Shown one piece after another: positions 6,338 through 15,447 of a stretch of 64,000 bases of DNA. The translations under genes and the position numbers were made by a program. Numbering within the stretch: position 1 is the first letter of the stretch; every line of letters starts with the position of its first letter. The notes under the pieces were generated by a model that did not search any database, was not told where the DNA came from, and saw only the letters and a program-made list of their open reading frames with translations. Origin of the DNA: Pseudomonas beijingensis (lineage in GTDB: Bacteria; Pseudomonadota; Gammaproteobacteria; Pseudomonadales; Pseudomonadaceae); contig NZ_CP117425.1 of the NCBI RefSeq assembly GCF_030687295.1, positions 3,600,001 through 3,664,000 of the forward strand, read 5' to 3'.

Positions 6338-9033
6338 ACCTGTCCGATATTCATGCCCAATGGCCGGGCCAGAGCACTGAAGATGCTCAAGAAGTTGCTG
6401 AGTGGCGGGACGCCTTGCTGTCGGTTATCGCCCATAGCGGCACGGCACAGGCCAAGCAGATCCTCGACATGCTAGTGGCGGTGGCAAGCGCCTCGGACCT
6501 CGGTTGGCGGCCCAGCCATGGCACGCCTTACATCAATACCATCGGTGTCGAGCGCCAGCCGGTATTTCCAGGGGACCTGGCCATCGAAGAGCGGCTGGCC
6601 TCGATCATGCGCTGGAATGCGTTGGCCATGGTTGCCAGGGCCAACCACGCCTATGGCGAATTGGGCGGCCATATCGCCAGTTATGCCAGCGCGGCGGATT
6701 TGTTCGAAGTAGGCTTCAACCATTTCTTCAAAGCGCGAACCGAAAGGCGCGGTGGCGATCTGGTGTTCTATCAGCCGCACTCGGCGCCAGGGGTCTATGC
6801 TCGGGCGTTCCTCGAGGGACGCCTGGAAGAACAGGACCTGCTGCATTATCGCCAAGAGATCGGCGCACGCGCCAAGGGGGCCCGAGGGTTGTCGAGTTAC
6901 CCGCATCCTTGGTTAATGCCGGACTTCTGGCAGTTTCCGACGGGCTCCATGGGCATTGGTCCGATCAGCTCGATCTACCAGGCGCGTTTCATGCGTTACC
7001 TGGAGCATCGCGGCCTGCAAGACAACGCCGGGCGAACCGTCTGGGGCGTGTTTGGCGACGGGGAAATGGATGAGCCGGAAAGCATGTCGGCACTGACGGT
7101 GGCCGCACGGGAAGGGCTGGATAATCTGGTCTGGGTGGTCAATTGCAACCTGCAACGGCTGGACGGGCCGGTGCGTGGCAATGGTCGCATCATCGACGAG
7201 TTGGAGGCGTTGTTTGGTGGTGCAGGCTGGAACGTCATCAAACTGGTTTGGGGGTCCGACTGGGACAGTTTGTTTGCGCGCGATACAGATGGCGCACTGG
7301 TCAAGGCGTTATCCAGCACCGTCGATGGGCAGTTCCAGACGTTTGCGGCAAAAGACGGGCGCTTTAACCGTGAACATTTTTTTGGTCAGAACGAGGCGTT
7401 GGCGCAGTTGGCACAGGGCCTGACTGATGAACAGATCGACCGCCTGAAGCGTGGCGGTCACGACATGGTGAAGATCTTCGCCGCCTATCAAAGCGCGCTG
7501 CTCGAAGGCAACAAACCCACTGTGATTCTGGCGCAGACCAAGAAGGGCTTCGGCATGGGCGATGCAGGGCAGGGCAAGATGACCGTGCACCAGCAGAAGA
7601 AGCTCGACAGGGAGGCGCTGATCGCGTTCCGCAATCGTTTCAACCTGCCGTTGACCGATGAACAGGCCGCCTCGTTGAGCTTCTTCAAACCCGCTGAAGA
7701 CAGTGCTGAAATGCGCTATCTGCATGAGCGTCGTCGTGCATTGGGTGGGTACATGCCATCGCGCCCTGCGACTGCCGAACCATTGGCGGTGCCTGACGTC
7801 AGTAGCTATGGCGGGTTTGCCATCGGTGCCCAAGGCAAGGAAATGTCCACCACCATGGCGTTCGTTCGAATGCTCAGTGGTTTGCTGCGGGACAAACAAC
7901 TGGGCCCGCGCATTGTGCCGATCGTGGCGGATGAAGCGCGTACGTTCGGCATGGCCAGCCTGTTCAAGCAGATCGGCATTTACTCCAGCGTGGGGCAGCG
8001 ATATGAGCCGGAAGACATCGGTTCGATCCTGAGCTATCGGGAAGCGCTGGACGGCCAGATTCTCGAAGAGGGCATCAGCGAGGCAGGGGCGATCAGTTCC
8101 TGGGTTGCGGCGGCGACCAGCTATTCGGTACATGGCTTGCCGATGCTGCCGTTCTACATCTATTACTCGATGTTCGGCTTCCAGCGCATCGGCGACCTGA
8201 TCTGGGCGGCGGCGGATCAGCGGGCCCGCGGTTTTCTGCTCGGGGCCACCGCAGGCCGCACGACATTGGGGGGCGAAGGTCTGCAGCACCAGGACGGCAA
8301 CAGTCATCTGATGGCGGCGATGGTCCCCAATTGCCGGGCTTACGATCCGGCATTCGCCGGCGAGTTCGCGGTGATCCTGAATCACGGCATGCGCCAGATG
8401 CTGGAGCGTCAGGTGGACGAGTTTTATTACGTCACCTTGATGAACGAGAACTACCCGCAGCCCAACCTTCCTGAAGGCGTCGAACAGGCCATTATCCAAG
8501 GCATGTATCGGTTCGCCCGGTATGAAGTCGAGGGGGCGCGTGGGCGTGTTCAGTTGTTGGGTTCCGGCGCCATCCTGCGCGAAGTGATTGCCGCCGCCGA
8601 GTTGCTGGCGAGCGATTGGGGTATCGACAGTCAGGTCTGGAGCGTGACCAGCTTCACCGAGTTGGCACGTGATGCCCGGGAAGTGGAGCGCTGGAATCGA
8701 TTGCATCCTGGACAACCTTTGCGCTGCAGCCATTTGCAGGCGTCGCTCAACGACTCGGCGCCGATCATTGCCTGCACGGACTACGTTCGCGCCTTGCCGC
8801 AGTTGATCGCCAGTTATCTTGATGTCCGGTACACGGTACTCGGGACCGACGGGTTTGGCCGTAGCGATACCCGCGACCAGTTGCGCAGGTTCTTCGAAGT
8901 GGATCGCCACCAGATTGTCTTGAGTGCGCTGACTGCATTGGTGCATGAGGGGCGTCTGGACGCCAGTGTCTGTGCCGAGGCTATTGAGCGTTATGCCATT
9001 GACGTTGACGCGGTAGTCCCTTGGGATGCTTGA
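6334..9033 (+). CDS. mdeB: 2-oxoacid dehydrogenase E1, homodimeric (MdeB/AceE family), probably for 2-oxobutyrate
   Basis: 899 residues from the ATG at 6334 (AGGAG six bases upstream), full length for the AceE-type E1. The thiamine-diphosphate site is intact: GDGEMDEPES, then NCNLQRLDG about 27 residues later. The C-terminal half shows the transketolase pyrimidine domain (IPIVADEARTFGM near the middle) and the third domain. AceE makes acetyl-CoA with AceF and Lpd, but no aceF or lpd lies here. P. putida MdeB, encoded beside methionine gamma-lyase and an Lrp-type regulator, is the E1 for 2-oxobutyrate. Here ACC deaminase takes the lyase's place, so oxidation of 2-oxobutyrate to propionyl-CoA with borrowed E2/E3 is the likely job. 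Confidence 0.8.
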   Translation: MNLSDIHAQWPGQSTEDAQEVAEWRDALLSVIAHSGTAQAKQILDMLVAVASASDLGWRPSHGTPYINTIGVERQPVFPGDLAIEERLASIMRWNALAMVARANHAYGELGGHIASYASAADLFEVGFNHFFKARTERRGGDLVFYQPHSAPGVYARAFLEGRLEEQDLLHYRQEIGARAKGARGLSSYPHPWLMPDFWQFPTGSMGIGPISSIYQARFMRYLEHRGLQDNAGRTVWGVFGDGEMDEPESMSALTVAAREGLDNLVWVVNCNLQRLDGPVRGNGRIIDELEALFGGAGWNVIKLVWGSDWDSLFARDTDGALVKALSSTVDGQFQTFAAKDGRFNREHFFGQNEALAQLAQGLTDEQIDRLKRGGHDMVKIFAAYQSALLEGNKPTVILAQTKKGFGMGDAGQGKMTVHQQKKLDREALIAFRNRFNLPLTDEQAASLSFFKPAEDSAEMRYLHERRRALGGYMPSRPATAEPLAVPDVSSYGGFAIGAQGKEMSTTMAFVRMLSGLLRDKQLGPRIVPIVADEARTFGMASLFKQIGIYSSVGQRYEPEDIGSILSYREALDGQILEEGISEAGAISSWVAAATSYSVHGLPMLPFYIYYSMFGFQRIGDLIWAAADQRARGFLLGATAGRTTLGGEGLQHQDGNSHLMAAMVPNCRAYDPAFAGEFAVILNHGMRQMLERQVDEFYYVTLMNENYPQPNLPEGVEQAIIQGMYRFARYEVEGARGRVQLLGSGAILREVIAAAELLASDWGIDSQVWSVTSFTELARDAREVERWNRLHPGQPLRCSHLQASLNDSAPIIACTDYVRALPQLIASYLDVRYTVLGTDGFGRSDTRDQLRRFFEVDRHQIVLSALTALVHEGRLDASVCAEAIERYAIDVDAVVPWDA

Positions 9034-9318
9034 TTTCAGGGTTGGTGTGTATATCCGTTGCTGCGGTAACGGCTGCTTATGGTTCCGCTTTTACAGCGGG
9101 TCACTTTTGAAGAGCCCGGAAGCCGGCCCAGTCAAAAGTAACCAAAACGCTTTTGCCCCACCACTCGGTGCCTCGCCTAGGCTCGGCATGCCTGAACGAA
9201 GGCATTGCTCCGTGGGCCCGCCGCGAAGGGCCATCCATGGCCCAGCGCGGCTAACCCGGCATCCATGCCGGGTTGCCCACTGCGCAACACCTTCGTTCAG
9301 CCATCGTGGTTAACGGGG
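9034..9318. repeat. Left arm of a long inverted repeat
   Basis: This arm starts immediately after the stop codon at 9033 and is an imperfect inverted copy of 9649-9920. Shared landmarks include TATATCCGTTGCTGCGGTAA, AACCAAAACGCTTTTGCCCC and GCCTCGCCTAGGCTCGGCAT. It also holds internal palindromes such as GGGCCATCCATGGCCC and ACCCGGCATCCATGCCGGGT. The small open frames in it are by-products. It looks like a dispersed non-coding element of Pseudomonas genomes. Confidence 0.8.
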
Positions 9319-9388
9319 CGTCCGAGATCAACGTCCACCACGAGGCGGCCTAACAGCCGACCTGGTTCTGGTTGGGATCGCGTTTTTC

Positions 9389-9481
9389 CTGTGGGAGCGG
9401 GCTTGCTCGCGAAGGCGGTGTGTCAGCTTGCGGTGATGTTGGATGTGCCGGCGTCATCGCGAGCAAGCTCGCTCCCACAGG
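9389..9481. repeat. REP pair (inverted) inside the long inverted repeat
   Basis: GTGGGAGCGGGCTTGCTCGCGA at 9391-9412 and TCGCGAGCAAGCTCGCTCCCAC at 9457-9478 form a convergent REP pair. The first copy has one G substitution (GCGGGC). Confidence 0.85.
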
Positions 9482-9522
9482 GGGGTTAGGTGCACATGAA
9501 TTTTGTATTCGCTGAAGATCCA

Positions 9523-9553
9523 GTGTGGGAGCGAGCTTGCTCGCGATAGCGGT
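9523..9553 (+). repeat. Single REP copy
   Basis: One plus-oriented REP (GTGTGGGAGCGAGCTTGCTC followed by GCGATAGCGGT), without an inverted partner nearby. Confidence 0.8.
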
Positions 9554-9608
9554 GGCTCAGCCACATAGATGCCGGCATATGCCCCGCTCTTGCTCTGCTC
9601 TTGCTTTG

Positions 9609-9644
9609 GATCTTGATCTTGATCTTGATCTTGATCTTGATCTT
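9609..9644 (+). repeat. Hexamer array, six perfect copies of GATCTT
   Basis: Six uninterrupted GATCTT units lie close to the inner edge of the right inverted-repeat arm. A perfect six-fold array suggests slippage and possible copy-number variation between strains. It is not in a gene. Confidence 0.95.
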
Positions 9645-9648
9645 GAGG

Positions 9649-9920
9649 CCCCGTTAAACCACGCTGGCCGAACGCAGGCATTGTGGAGTGGGCATCCCGG
9701 CATGGATGCCGGGATAGCCGCGCTGGGCCATGGATGGCCCTTCGCGGCGGGCCCACGGAGCAATGCCGGAGTGAGGGCATGCCGAGCCTAGGCGAGGCAC
9801 CAAGTGGTGGGGCAAAAGCGTTTTGGTTACTTTTGCGCTCTTCAAAAGTGACCCGCCGTAAGGGCGGAACCCTAAGCAGCCGTTACCGCAGCAACGGATA
9901 TACACACTACCATCCTGAAA
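9649..9920. repeat. Right arm of the long inverted repeat
   Basis: An inverted, imperfect copy of 9034-9318 with several small indels. The two arms lie between the convergent genes mdeB and the M20 peptidase, so the element may act as a strong bidirectional terminator. Confidence 0.8.
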
Positions 9921-9938
9921 AAGGCGAGCCCCATTACC

Positions 9939-11081
9939 TCAAACAGCCAGAATGGTCGCCACCAACGCCAGAGCCCGAGGCACCAGCGTATCCAGTTCCA
10001 GATACTCACGATCGGTATGGACCTTGCCACCCACCGGCCCAAGACCACACAGCGTCGGAATACCCAGGCTGGCAGTGAATCCAGAGTCGGCACAACCACC
10101 GGTGAACTCGCCCTCAACGCTGAAACCCAGTGCCAGGGCTTTTTGTTGGTAGAGGTGCAGCAGCCGTTCGCTGTGACAGGCCTCCATCGGCAGAAAGGTG
10201 GTCGCTTCCTTGACGATGGCGCGGGTGCCGATCAGTTCTTCTTCCGCGACGATGGCCAGGATCGCGGTAAGGATCTGATCCCAGTGCTTGAGTTCGATGA
10301 AGCGAACGTCCAGCCGCGCGCTGGCGCTAGGCGCGACGGTGTTGCTGGACGTGCCACCGGATATCAGGCCAACGTTAGTGGTGATGCCTGCCGCGTAATC
10401 GGTCAAGGCGTGGAGCTTGACGATCTTGCGTGCCAGGGCTTCGATGGCACTGGCGCCGTCGGCATGATTGACCCCGGCATGCGCCGCGCGGCCGCTGACT
10501 TCGATGATCAGCGTGGCGCCGCCTTTGCGTGCGCTGACCACATTGCCGCTGGCCCGGCCGGGTTCGGTATTGAGCACGGCACGCGCGCCACGGGCGGCTT
10601 TTTCGATATGGGTTCTGGCGCTGCCGGAGCCGATTTCTTCGTCACCGGTGTACAGGACCTGCACCGGATAGGGCAACTGACCGGCGCGCTTGAGTGCCTT
10701 GAGCGCGAAGCAATTGAGCACCAGGCCGCCTTTCATGTCGGCGACGCCGGGGCCATAGGCGAGGTTGCCATCGCAGCTGTAGCCGCGCGTCGTGGTAGTG
10801 CCTTTGGGGAACACCGTGTCGCGATGGCCCAGCAACAGCACTGGCTTTCCATAGGCGCCTGGCACTTCGGCGAGCATCACGTCGCCAAAACCATCGACCG
10901 GCATGCGCTGGAGCAGAATGCCATCGGCTTCCAGTTCTTCCGCGAGCAGCGCGCCCACCGCGTCGACGCCCGCCTTGTCATAGCTGTTGGAGTCGGTGTC
11001 GACGATACGCTGTAGCAGCGATTCCATGGCGTCGCGCTGGTCAGCAAGCCAGTCCAGCGCCTGTTGTGGCGTAGCGCTCAT
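9939..11081 (-). CDS. M20 metallopeptidase, glutamate carboxypeptidase (CPG2)-like
   Basis: 380 residues from the ATG at 11081, which overlaps the stop of the preceding gene as ATGA. Zinc-ligand motifs of M20 are present: GHRDTVFPKG (His and the first catalytic Asp), GVADMKGG (bridging Asp) and GDEEIGS (catalytic Glu pair), then a dimerisation domain around SGRAAHAGVNHADG. It carries no signal peptide, so it acts in the cytoplasm. M20/CPG2 enzymes cleave C-terminal glutamate or other amino acids from N-acylated or dipeptide-like substrates. It is the last gene of a peptide ABC transporter operon, suggesting it hydrolyses the imported compound. Confidence 0.85.
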   Translation of the reverse strand: MSATPQQALDWLADQRDAMESLLQRIVDTDSNSYDKAGVDAVGALLAEELEADGILLQRMPVDGFGDVMLAEVPGAYGKPVLLLGHRDTVFPKGTTTTRGYSCDGNLAYGPGVADMKGGLVLNCFALKALKRAGQLPYPVQVLYTGDEEIGSGSARTHIEKAARGARAVLNTEPGRASGNVVSARKGGATLIIEVSGRAAHAGVNHADGASAIEALARKIVKLHALTDYAAGITTNVGLISGGTSSNTVAPSASARLDVRFIELKHWDQILTAILAIVAEEELIGTRAIVKEATTFLPMEACHSERLLHLYQQKALALGFSVEGEFTGGCADSGFTASLGIPTLCGLGPVGGKVHTDREYLELDTLVPRALALVATILAV

Positions 11082-12502
11082 TGCGCCTGCTCCCGTAACT
11101 GATGTTCCTGAGTCAGGCGTGCCGCGTCGTTGCCCAGATCCCAGAATAGCCCGGCCATGATTTGCAGGCTTTCTTTGACCACCGGTGCCAGCAAGTGCTC
11201 GTTCGGCGCATGTTGTGAGCAGGCCGGGTACGAGTGCGGCACCCACAAGGTTGGCAGGCCGAGCACGTCCGCGAACACGTCGTTGGGCAGCGAGCCCCCG
11301 AGGTTGGGCAGCAGCGCAGGTTTTTTGCCGGTGGTCTGTGTCAGGGAGTTGAGTGCCCAATTGACCCACGGGCTTTGCGGGTCCAGCCGAGTGGCATGCA
11401 TCACATCGATGCGGCTTTGCTTGACCTCGACATTGCTGAAGCCATGGGCGTCCAGGTGGGCACGCACAGCCGGGATGAAGGTCCTGTAGTCACTGTTCAC
11501 CACGAAGCGGATATGGCAATGGGCATTGGCCTTGCCGGGGATCGCATGCACGGGGGCGTCCGGGTTGCCGGTCTTGAAGGCGATGACGTCGAGGGTGTTC
11601 CAGCCGAACACCTTTTCACTCAGCGAGAGCTGCGGGTTACCCCAGTTGGCGTCGATTTGCGGATCGCCCGGCCCGCCACCCACTTCAATATCGGCCAGAG
11701 CCTGGCGCACCGGCTCTGGCAATGTTTCGGGCTGCAGGCCTGCCACTTTCACCCGGCCGTGTTCATCGACCATGCTCGCGATGGCATTGGCCAGAATGAT
11801 CCCGGGGTTGGCCAGCAACCCGCCCCAGTTGCCAGAGTGATGGGCGCCTTCGCGCAAATTGACCACCAGCTCGAAGTTGAACACCCCGCGTGAGCCGAGA
11901 AAAATCGTCGGTCGTGAGGCCGCCAGGCGCGGGCCATCCGAGGCGATGAAAATATCCGCCGCGAGCGCTTCGCTGTGGGCGGCACAGAACGCGTTCAAGC
12001 CCGGCGAGCCTTCTTCTTCGCCCATTTCCAGCAGCAGTTTGACGTTAAAGCCCAGCTTGCCGTCGCGAGCCTTGAGCGTTTGCTCCAGCGCGGTCAGGTT
12101 GATCAGGTGCTGGCCTTTGTTATCCGCTGTGCCGCGGCCGTACCAGCGATCGCCTTCGACCGTGACTTGCCACGGTGATAGGCCTTCACGCCATTGGGCT
12201 TCATAGCCCCGCACCACATCACCGTGACCGTAGCTCAGTACCGTCGGCAGTTCGGGATGCTCGATGCGCGTGGCGATCATGAAGGGGCCACGCTCTGCCA
12301 CCGGGTTGTCATAGATCTTGACGCTGAAGCCCATCGCCTCGACATGCGGGGTGATGAAGTCATTGAGGTAGCGATACAACTCGGGCTGGCTGTCCGTTGC
12401 CTGGCTTTCGGTGTGCAAGGCGACGCTGCGTTCGAGCAGATTGAAAAAGGCACCGTTGTCGAATTGCGCGGTGGTGTTGCTGATGGCCAATGAACGACTC
12501 AT
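11078..12502 (-). CDS. M20 family metallopeptidase (dipeptidase / ArgE-DapE type)
   Basis: 474 residues from the ATG at 12502, again in ATGA overlap with the upstream ATPase gene. Motifs: YGHGDVVRG (zinc His and Asp), GRGTADNKGQ (bridging Asp), LLEMGEEEGSPG (catalytic Glu-Glu) and a C-terminal zinc His near CSQHAPNEH. The size fits the longer di/tripeptidase branch of M20. It is paralogous to the next gene but clearly divergent, so the pair may act on different bonds of one substrate, or one after the other. It is coupled to a peptide importer, so it is likely cytoplasmic. Confidence 0.85.
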   Translation of the reverse strand: MSRSLAISNTTAQFDNGAFFNLLERSVALHTESQATDSQPELYRYLNDFITPHVEAMGFSVKIYDNPVAERGPFMIATRIEHPELPTVLSYGHGDVVRGYEAQWREGLSPWQVTVEGDRWYGRGTADNKGQHLINLTALEQTLKARDGKLGFNVKLLLEMGEEEGSPGLNAFCAAHSEALAADIFIASDGPRLAASRPTIFLGSRGVFNFELVVNLREGAHHSGNWGGLLANPGIILANAIASMVDEHGRVKVAGLQPETLPEPVRQALADIEVGGGPGDPQIDANWGNPQLSLSEKVFGWNTLDVIAFKTGNPDAPVHAIPGKANAHCHIRFVVNSDYRTFIPAVRAHLDAHGFSNVEVKQSRIDVMHATRLDPQSPWVNWALNSLTQTTGKKPALLPNLGGSLPNDVFADVLGLPTLWVPHSYPACSQHAPNEHLLAPVVKESLQIMAGLFWDLGNDAARLTQEHQLREQAQ

Positions 12503-13490
12503 GAGTGGACAAGCTCCAGTGTTTGGGCAGGATTGTCGTGAAGGTGGCAACGCACGCTGCCGCCGATAATTGAATCATTGGCCGGGTAGGCCGTTTTGCA
12601 CGGTGCGAAGCAGCTCGGGCAGCGCGGGTGAAAAGCGCAACCGGACGGCGGTGACATCGGATTGGGAAAGGTGCCGTGCAGGCCGATATCGGGAATGCCC
12701 AGGCGCGGATCGGGCGTGAGCACCGAATCCAGCAAGGCGCGGGTATAAGGGTGGCCGGGTTCGGCGAACAACGATTCGCGCGTACGTTCTTCGACGATGC
12801 GCCCCAGGTACATCACCGCTACCCGGTCGGCGAGGTGTTCGATGACCGCGAGGTTGTGGCTGATCAGCAGATAGGTCAGGCCCGAATTCGCGCTTGAGGT
12901 CTTGCAGCAGGTTGAGAATCTGCGCCTGCACCGACACGTCCAGCGCCGAGGTGGGTTCGTCGCAGATCAACACATCGGGTCGCATGATCAGCGCCCGTGC
13001 GATCGCGACCCGCTGGCGTTGTCCACCGGACAACTGACTCGGGTAGCTGTCGATGACCCGCTTGGGCAGGCCGACCACATCAAGCATCGCTTCGGTCTTC
13101 TTGCGCCGCTCGGCGGGGCTGCCGATGTCATGCACGATCAGCGGCAGGGTAATGATTTCGCGCAGCGTCTTGCGTGGGTTCAGCGAGGAATACCGGGTCC
13201 TGGAATATCGGCTGAATGTGCCGGGACATCGCCTTGCGATCCGTCGCCGCCAGATGCTTGCCATTGACCAGCACATCGCCGCTGGTAGGCGGCAACAGAC
13301 CGAGCAGTAGCTTTGCCAGGGTACTTTTTCCGCAACCGGACTCACCGACCAGACCGAGGGTCTCGCCACGCATCAGACGCAGGGAAACGCCATCCACGGC
13401 TTTCAGGATGGCGGCGGGTTTGAAAAAGCCCTGGTTGATCCGAAACTCGCGACGGATGTCACACAGCTCCAACGTGATTTCTTTTTTCAT
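12499..13490 (-). pseudogene. Peptide ABC transporter ATPase (DppF/OppF type), two frameshifts
   Basis: The start ATG at 13490 overlaps the stop of the first ATPase. The frame runs through Walker A (GESGCGKST) to IFQDP, then shifts near 13193-13197, where one extra base in a CCGGG run precedes YSSLNPRKT. The second frame carries [14 protein letters not shown] and Walker B ([14 protein letters not shown]), then shifts near 12879-12883 (an extra base in GGCCC) before [25 protein letters not shown] and the Cys-rich C-terminus. Removing both bases gives 329 residues, the normal length. All motifs are intact, so sequencing error is more likely than a dead gene. If real, the importer would lack one of its two ATPases. 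Confidence 0.85.
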
Positions 13491-14503
13491 GACCTTGCGC
13501 GCTCCAGAAGGCGAATCGGTGCCGGGGCCGGTGCGGCGAACAGGCAGCGCGCCATGTGTCCGTCCTGCTCGACTTCGGGGATGTCTTGCGCGCAGGCCGG
13601 TATCGCTTGACCACAACGATTGCGGAACGCACACCCTTGCTGTTCGCCGACCAGGCTTGGCACCAGGCCTGGAATCGAACCCAGGGCCTCACCCGGTTTG
13701 GTCTGGCCAGGGATTGGAATACTGGCCAGCAGACCACGGGTGTACGGATGCTGCGGGTTCTCGAACAGTTGCAGGGCAGGGGCGGTTTCGACGATTTCCC
13801 CGGCATACATCACGGCGACCCGATCGGCGATCCGTGCCACCAGCCCAAGATCGTGGGTGATGAAGATCACCGCCAGGCCGAGTTCTTTCTGAATGTCGCG
13901 AATCAAGCGCAGGATCTGCGCTTGAATGGTCACGTCCAATGCGGTGGTTGGCTCATCGGCGATGATCAGGTCCGGTTCGCACATCAACGCCATGGCAATG
14001 ATCACCCGCTGGCGCAAACCACCAGACAGTTGATGCGGATACTGACGCAAGCGCTCGGTGGCATTGCTGATACCGACTTTCTCCAGCATCCGCCCGGCGT
14101 GAAGCAGGGCATCCTTGCGCGACACCTTGCGATGCCGGGTCAGCACTTCGCTGAGTTGATCGCCAATGCTGTAGGCCGGGTTCAGCGAGGTCATCGGTTC
14201 CTGGAAGATCATCGCCAGACGGTTGCCGCGCAGGTCGCACATGTGCCGTTCGCTCTGGCCGATCATGTCGATACCGTCCAGCATCAGCCGGGACGCCGTG
14301 CGTTTGGCTTCGCGTGGCAACAGGTCCATCAGCGCCAGCGACGTCAAGGATTTACCGCAGCCGGATTCGCCGACGATGCACAACATTTCACCGCGCTCGA
14401 CTTCAAAGGTCAGGCCGCGCACTGCATGCAGCATGTCATCCGGCGTCGGGCTGTTGCCCATGGGGATATCCACGCGCAGGTTTTCTACATGGAGTAGTGC
14501 CAT
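13487..14503 (-). CDS. Peptide ABC transporter ATPase (DppD/OppD type)
   Basis: 338 residues from the ATG at 14503; the longer frame would need a TTG. Walker [10 protein letters not shown]-loop [11 protein letters not shown], signature LSGGLRQRV, Walker [13 protein letters not shown] and the H-loop THDLG are all present, followed by the oligopeptide-type C-terminal region with the Cys cluster near [15 protein letters not shown]. It powers import at the inner membrane together with the DppF-type ATPase. ATGA overlap with the next gene fixes the operon order. Confidence 0.93.
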   Translation of the reverse strand: MALLHVENLRVDIPMGNSPTPDDMLHAVRGLTFEVERGEMLCIVGESGCGKSLTSLALMDLLPREAKRTASRLMLDGIDMIGQSERHMCDLRGNRLAMIFQEPMTSLNPAYSIGDQLSEVLTRHRKVSRKDALLHAGRMLEKVGISNATERLRQYPHQLSGGLRQRVIIAMALMCEPDLIIADEPTTALDVTIQAQILRLIRDIQKELGLAVIFITHDLGLVARIADRVAVMYAGEIVETAPALQLFENPQHPYTRGLLASIPIPGQTKPGEALGSIPGLVPSLVGEQQGCAFRNRCGQAIPACAQDIPEVEQDGHMARCLFAAPAPAPIRLLERARS

Positions 14504-14535
14504 GTTCGGTACCTTCAATTAGTTACGGCCGTCGA

Positions 14536-15438
14536 TCAGTTGCGGCCGTCGGGCAGGATCAGATCGCGCAGGCCATCGCCGACCAGGTTGATGCCCAGCA
14601 CCAGAATCATCAGGGCGACGCCGGGAATGGCGATGACCCACGGGGAAAAGAACATGTAGGGTTTGCCTTCAGCGATCATCAAACCCCAGGACGGCGTCGG
14701 CGGCTGCACACCCACCCCGAGGAATGACAGGGCCGACTCCAGCAGGATCGCGTGGGCCATTTCCAGCGTCGCGACGACGATCAGCGCGCCGACCAGATTG
14801 GGCAGGATTTCGCTGACCAGAATGCGCAGGGTCGAGCAACCCAGCGCCTGGGCCGAGGCCACATATTCAGCATCGCGAATCTGTTGCACCGAAGCCCTGA
14901 CCACCACCGCGAAGCGATCCCAGAGCAGGCAGCCGAGCAGCACGATCACCACTTTCAGCGAGCCGCCCATCAACGAGGCCGAGGCCAGCGTGACCATCAC
15001 GACGGGCATCGCCAGCCGAGTGGTGATCAGGTAGCTGATGAACGCATCGACCTTGCCGCCGTAGTAACCCGCCAACAGCCCCATGACCGTGCCGATAAAG
15101 CCGGAAATAAGCGCCGCCGCGATGCCGATGAACAGTGAGATACGTGCGCCGTAGAGCAGTCGCGACAGGTAATCACGGCCCAGCTTGTCGGTTCCCAGGA
15201 CGTATTCCCAGGTGCCGTTGGCCATCCATGCCGGCGGTTTCATACGCAGCATCACGTCCTGCGCATAAGGGTCATAAGGCGCCAGCCACGGGGCGAAGAG
15301 TGCGCCGGTGAAGATGATCAGCAACAACACCGTGCCGATGGCGAAACCACGATGACGAAAGCTCTTGCCAAGTACTCGGCTCAGGCTGCTGGGGGGTGGC
15401 AGGTAGTCATTGATTGTGAGGGTCGTTGGGGTGCTCAT
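14536..15438 (-). CDS. Peptide ABC transporter permease (DppC type)
   Basis: 300 residues with a cytoplasmic N-terminus, a first membrane segment at about 33-53, a periplasmic loop carrying LGTDKLGRDYLSRLLYGARIS (typical of OppC/DppC), and five further segments. An EAA-type loop around EYVASAQALGCS contacts the ATPases. It pairs with the DppB-type permease 9 bp upstream. Confidence 0.93.
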   Translation of the reverse strand: MSTPTTLTINDYLPPPSSLSRVLGKSFRHRGFAIGTVLLLIIFTGALFAPWLAPYDPYAQDVMLRMKPPAWMANGTWEYVLGTDKLGRDYLSRLLYGARISLFIGIAAALISGFIGTVMGLLAGYYGGKVDAFISYLITTRLAMPVVMVTLASASLMGGSLKVVIVLLGCLLWDRFAVVVRASVQQIRDAEYVASAQALGCSTLRILVSEILPNLVGALIVVATLEMAHAILLESALSFLGVGVQPPTPSWGLMIAEGKPYMFFSPWVIAIPGVALMILVLGINLVGDGLRDLILPDGRN

Positions 15439-15447
15439 GTAAACCTC

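Noticed and set aside
7309..8946. 545-codon minus-strand frame inside the E1 gene
   Set aside because: It is the shadow of the thiamine-dependent dehydrogenase gene; no start signal or family motif.
9205..9780. Small frames encoding GHPWPSA-type peptides
   Set aside because: They lie in both inverted-repeat arms and translate a non-coding dispersed repeat; not genes.
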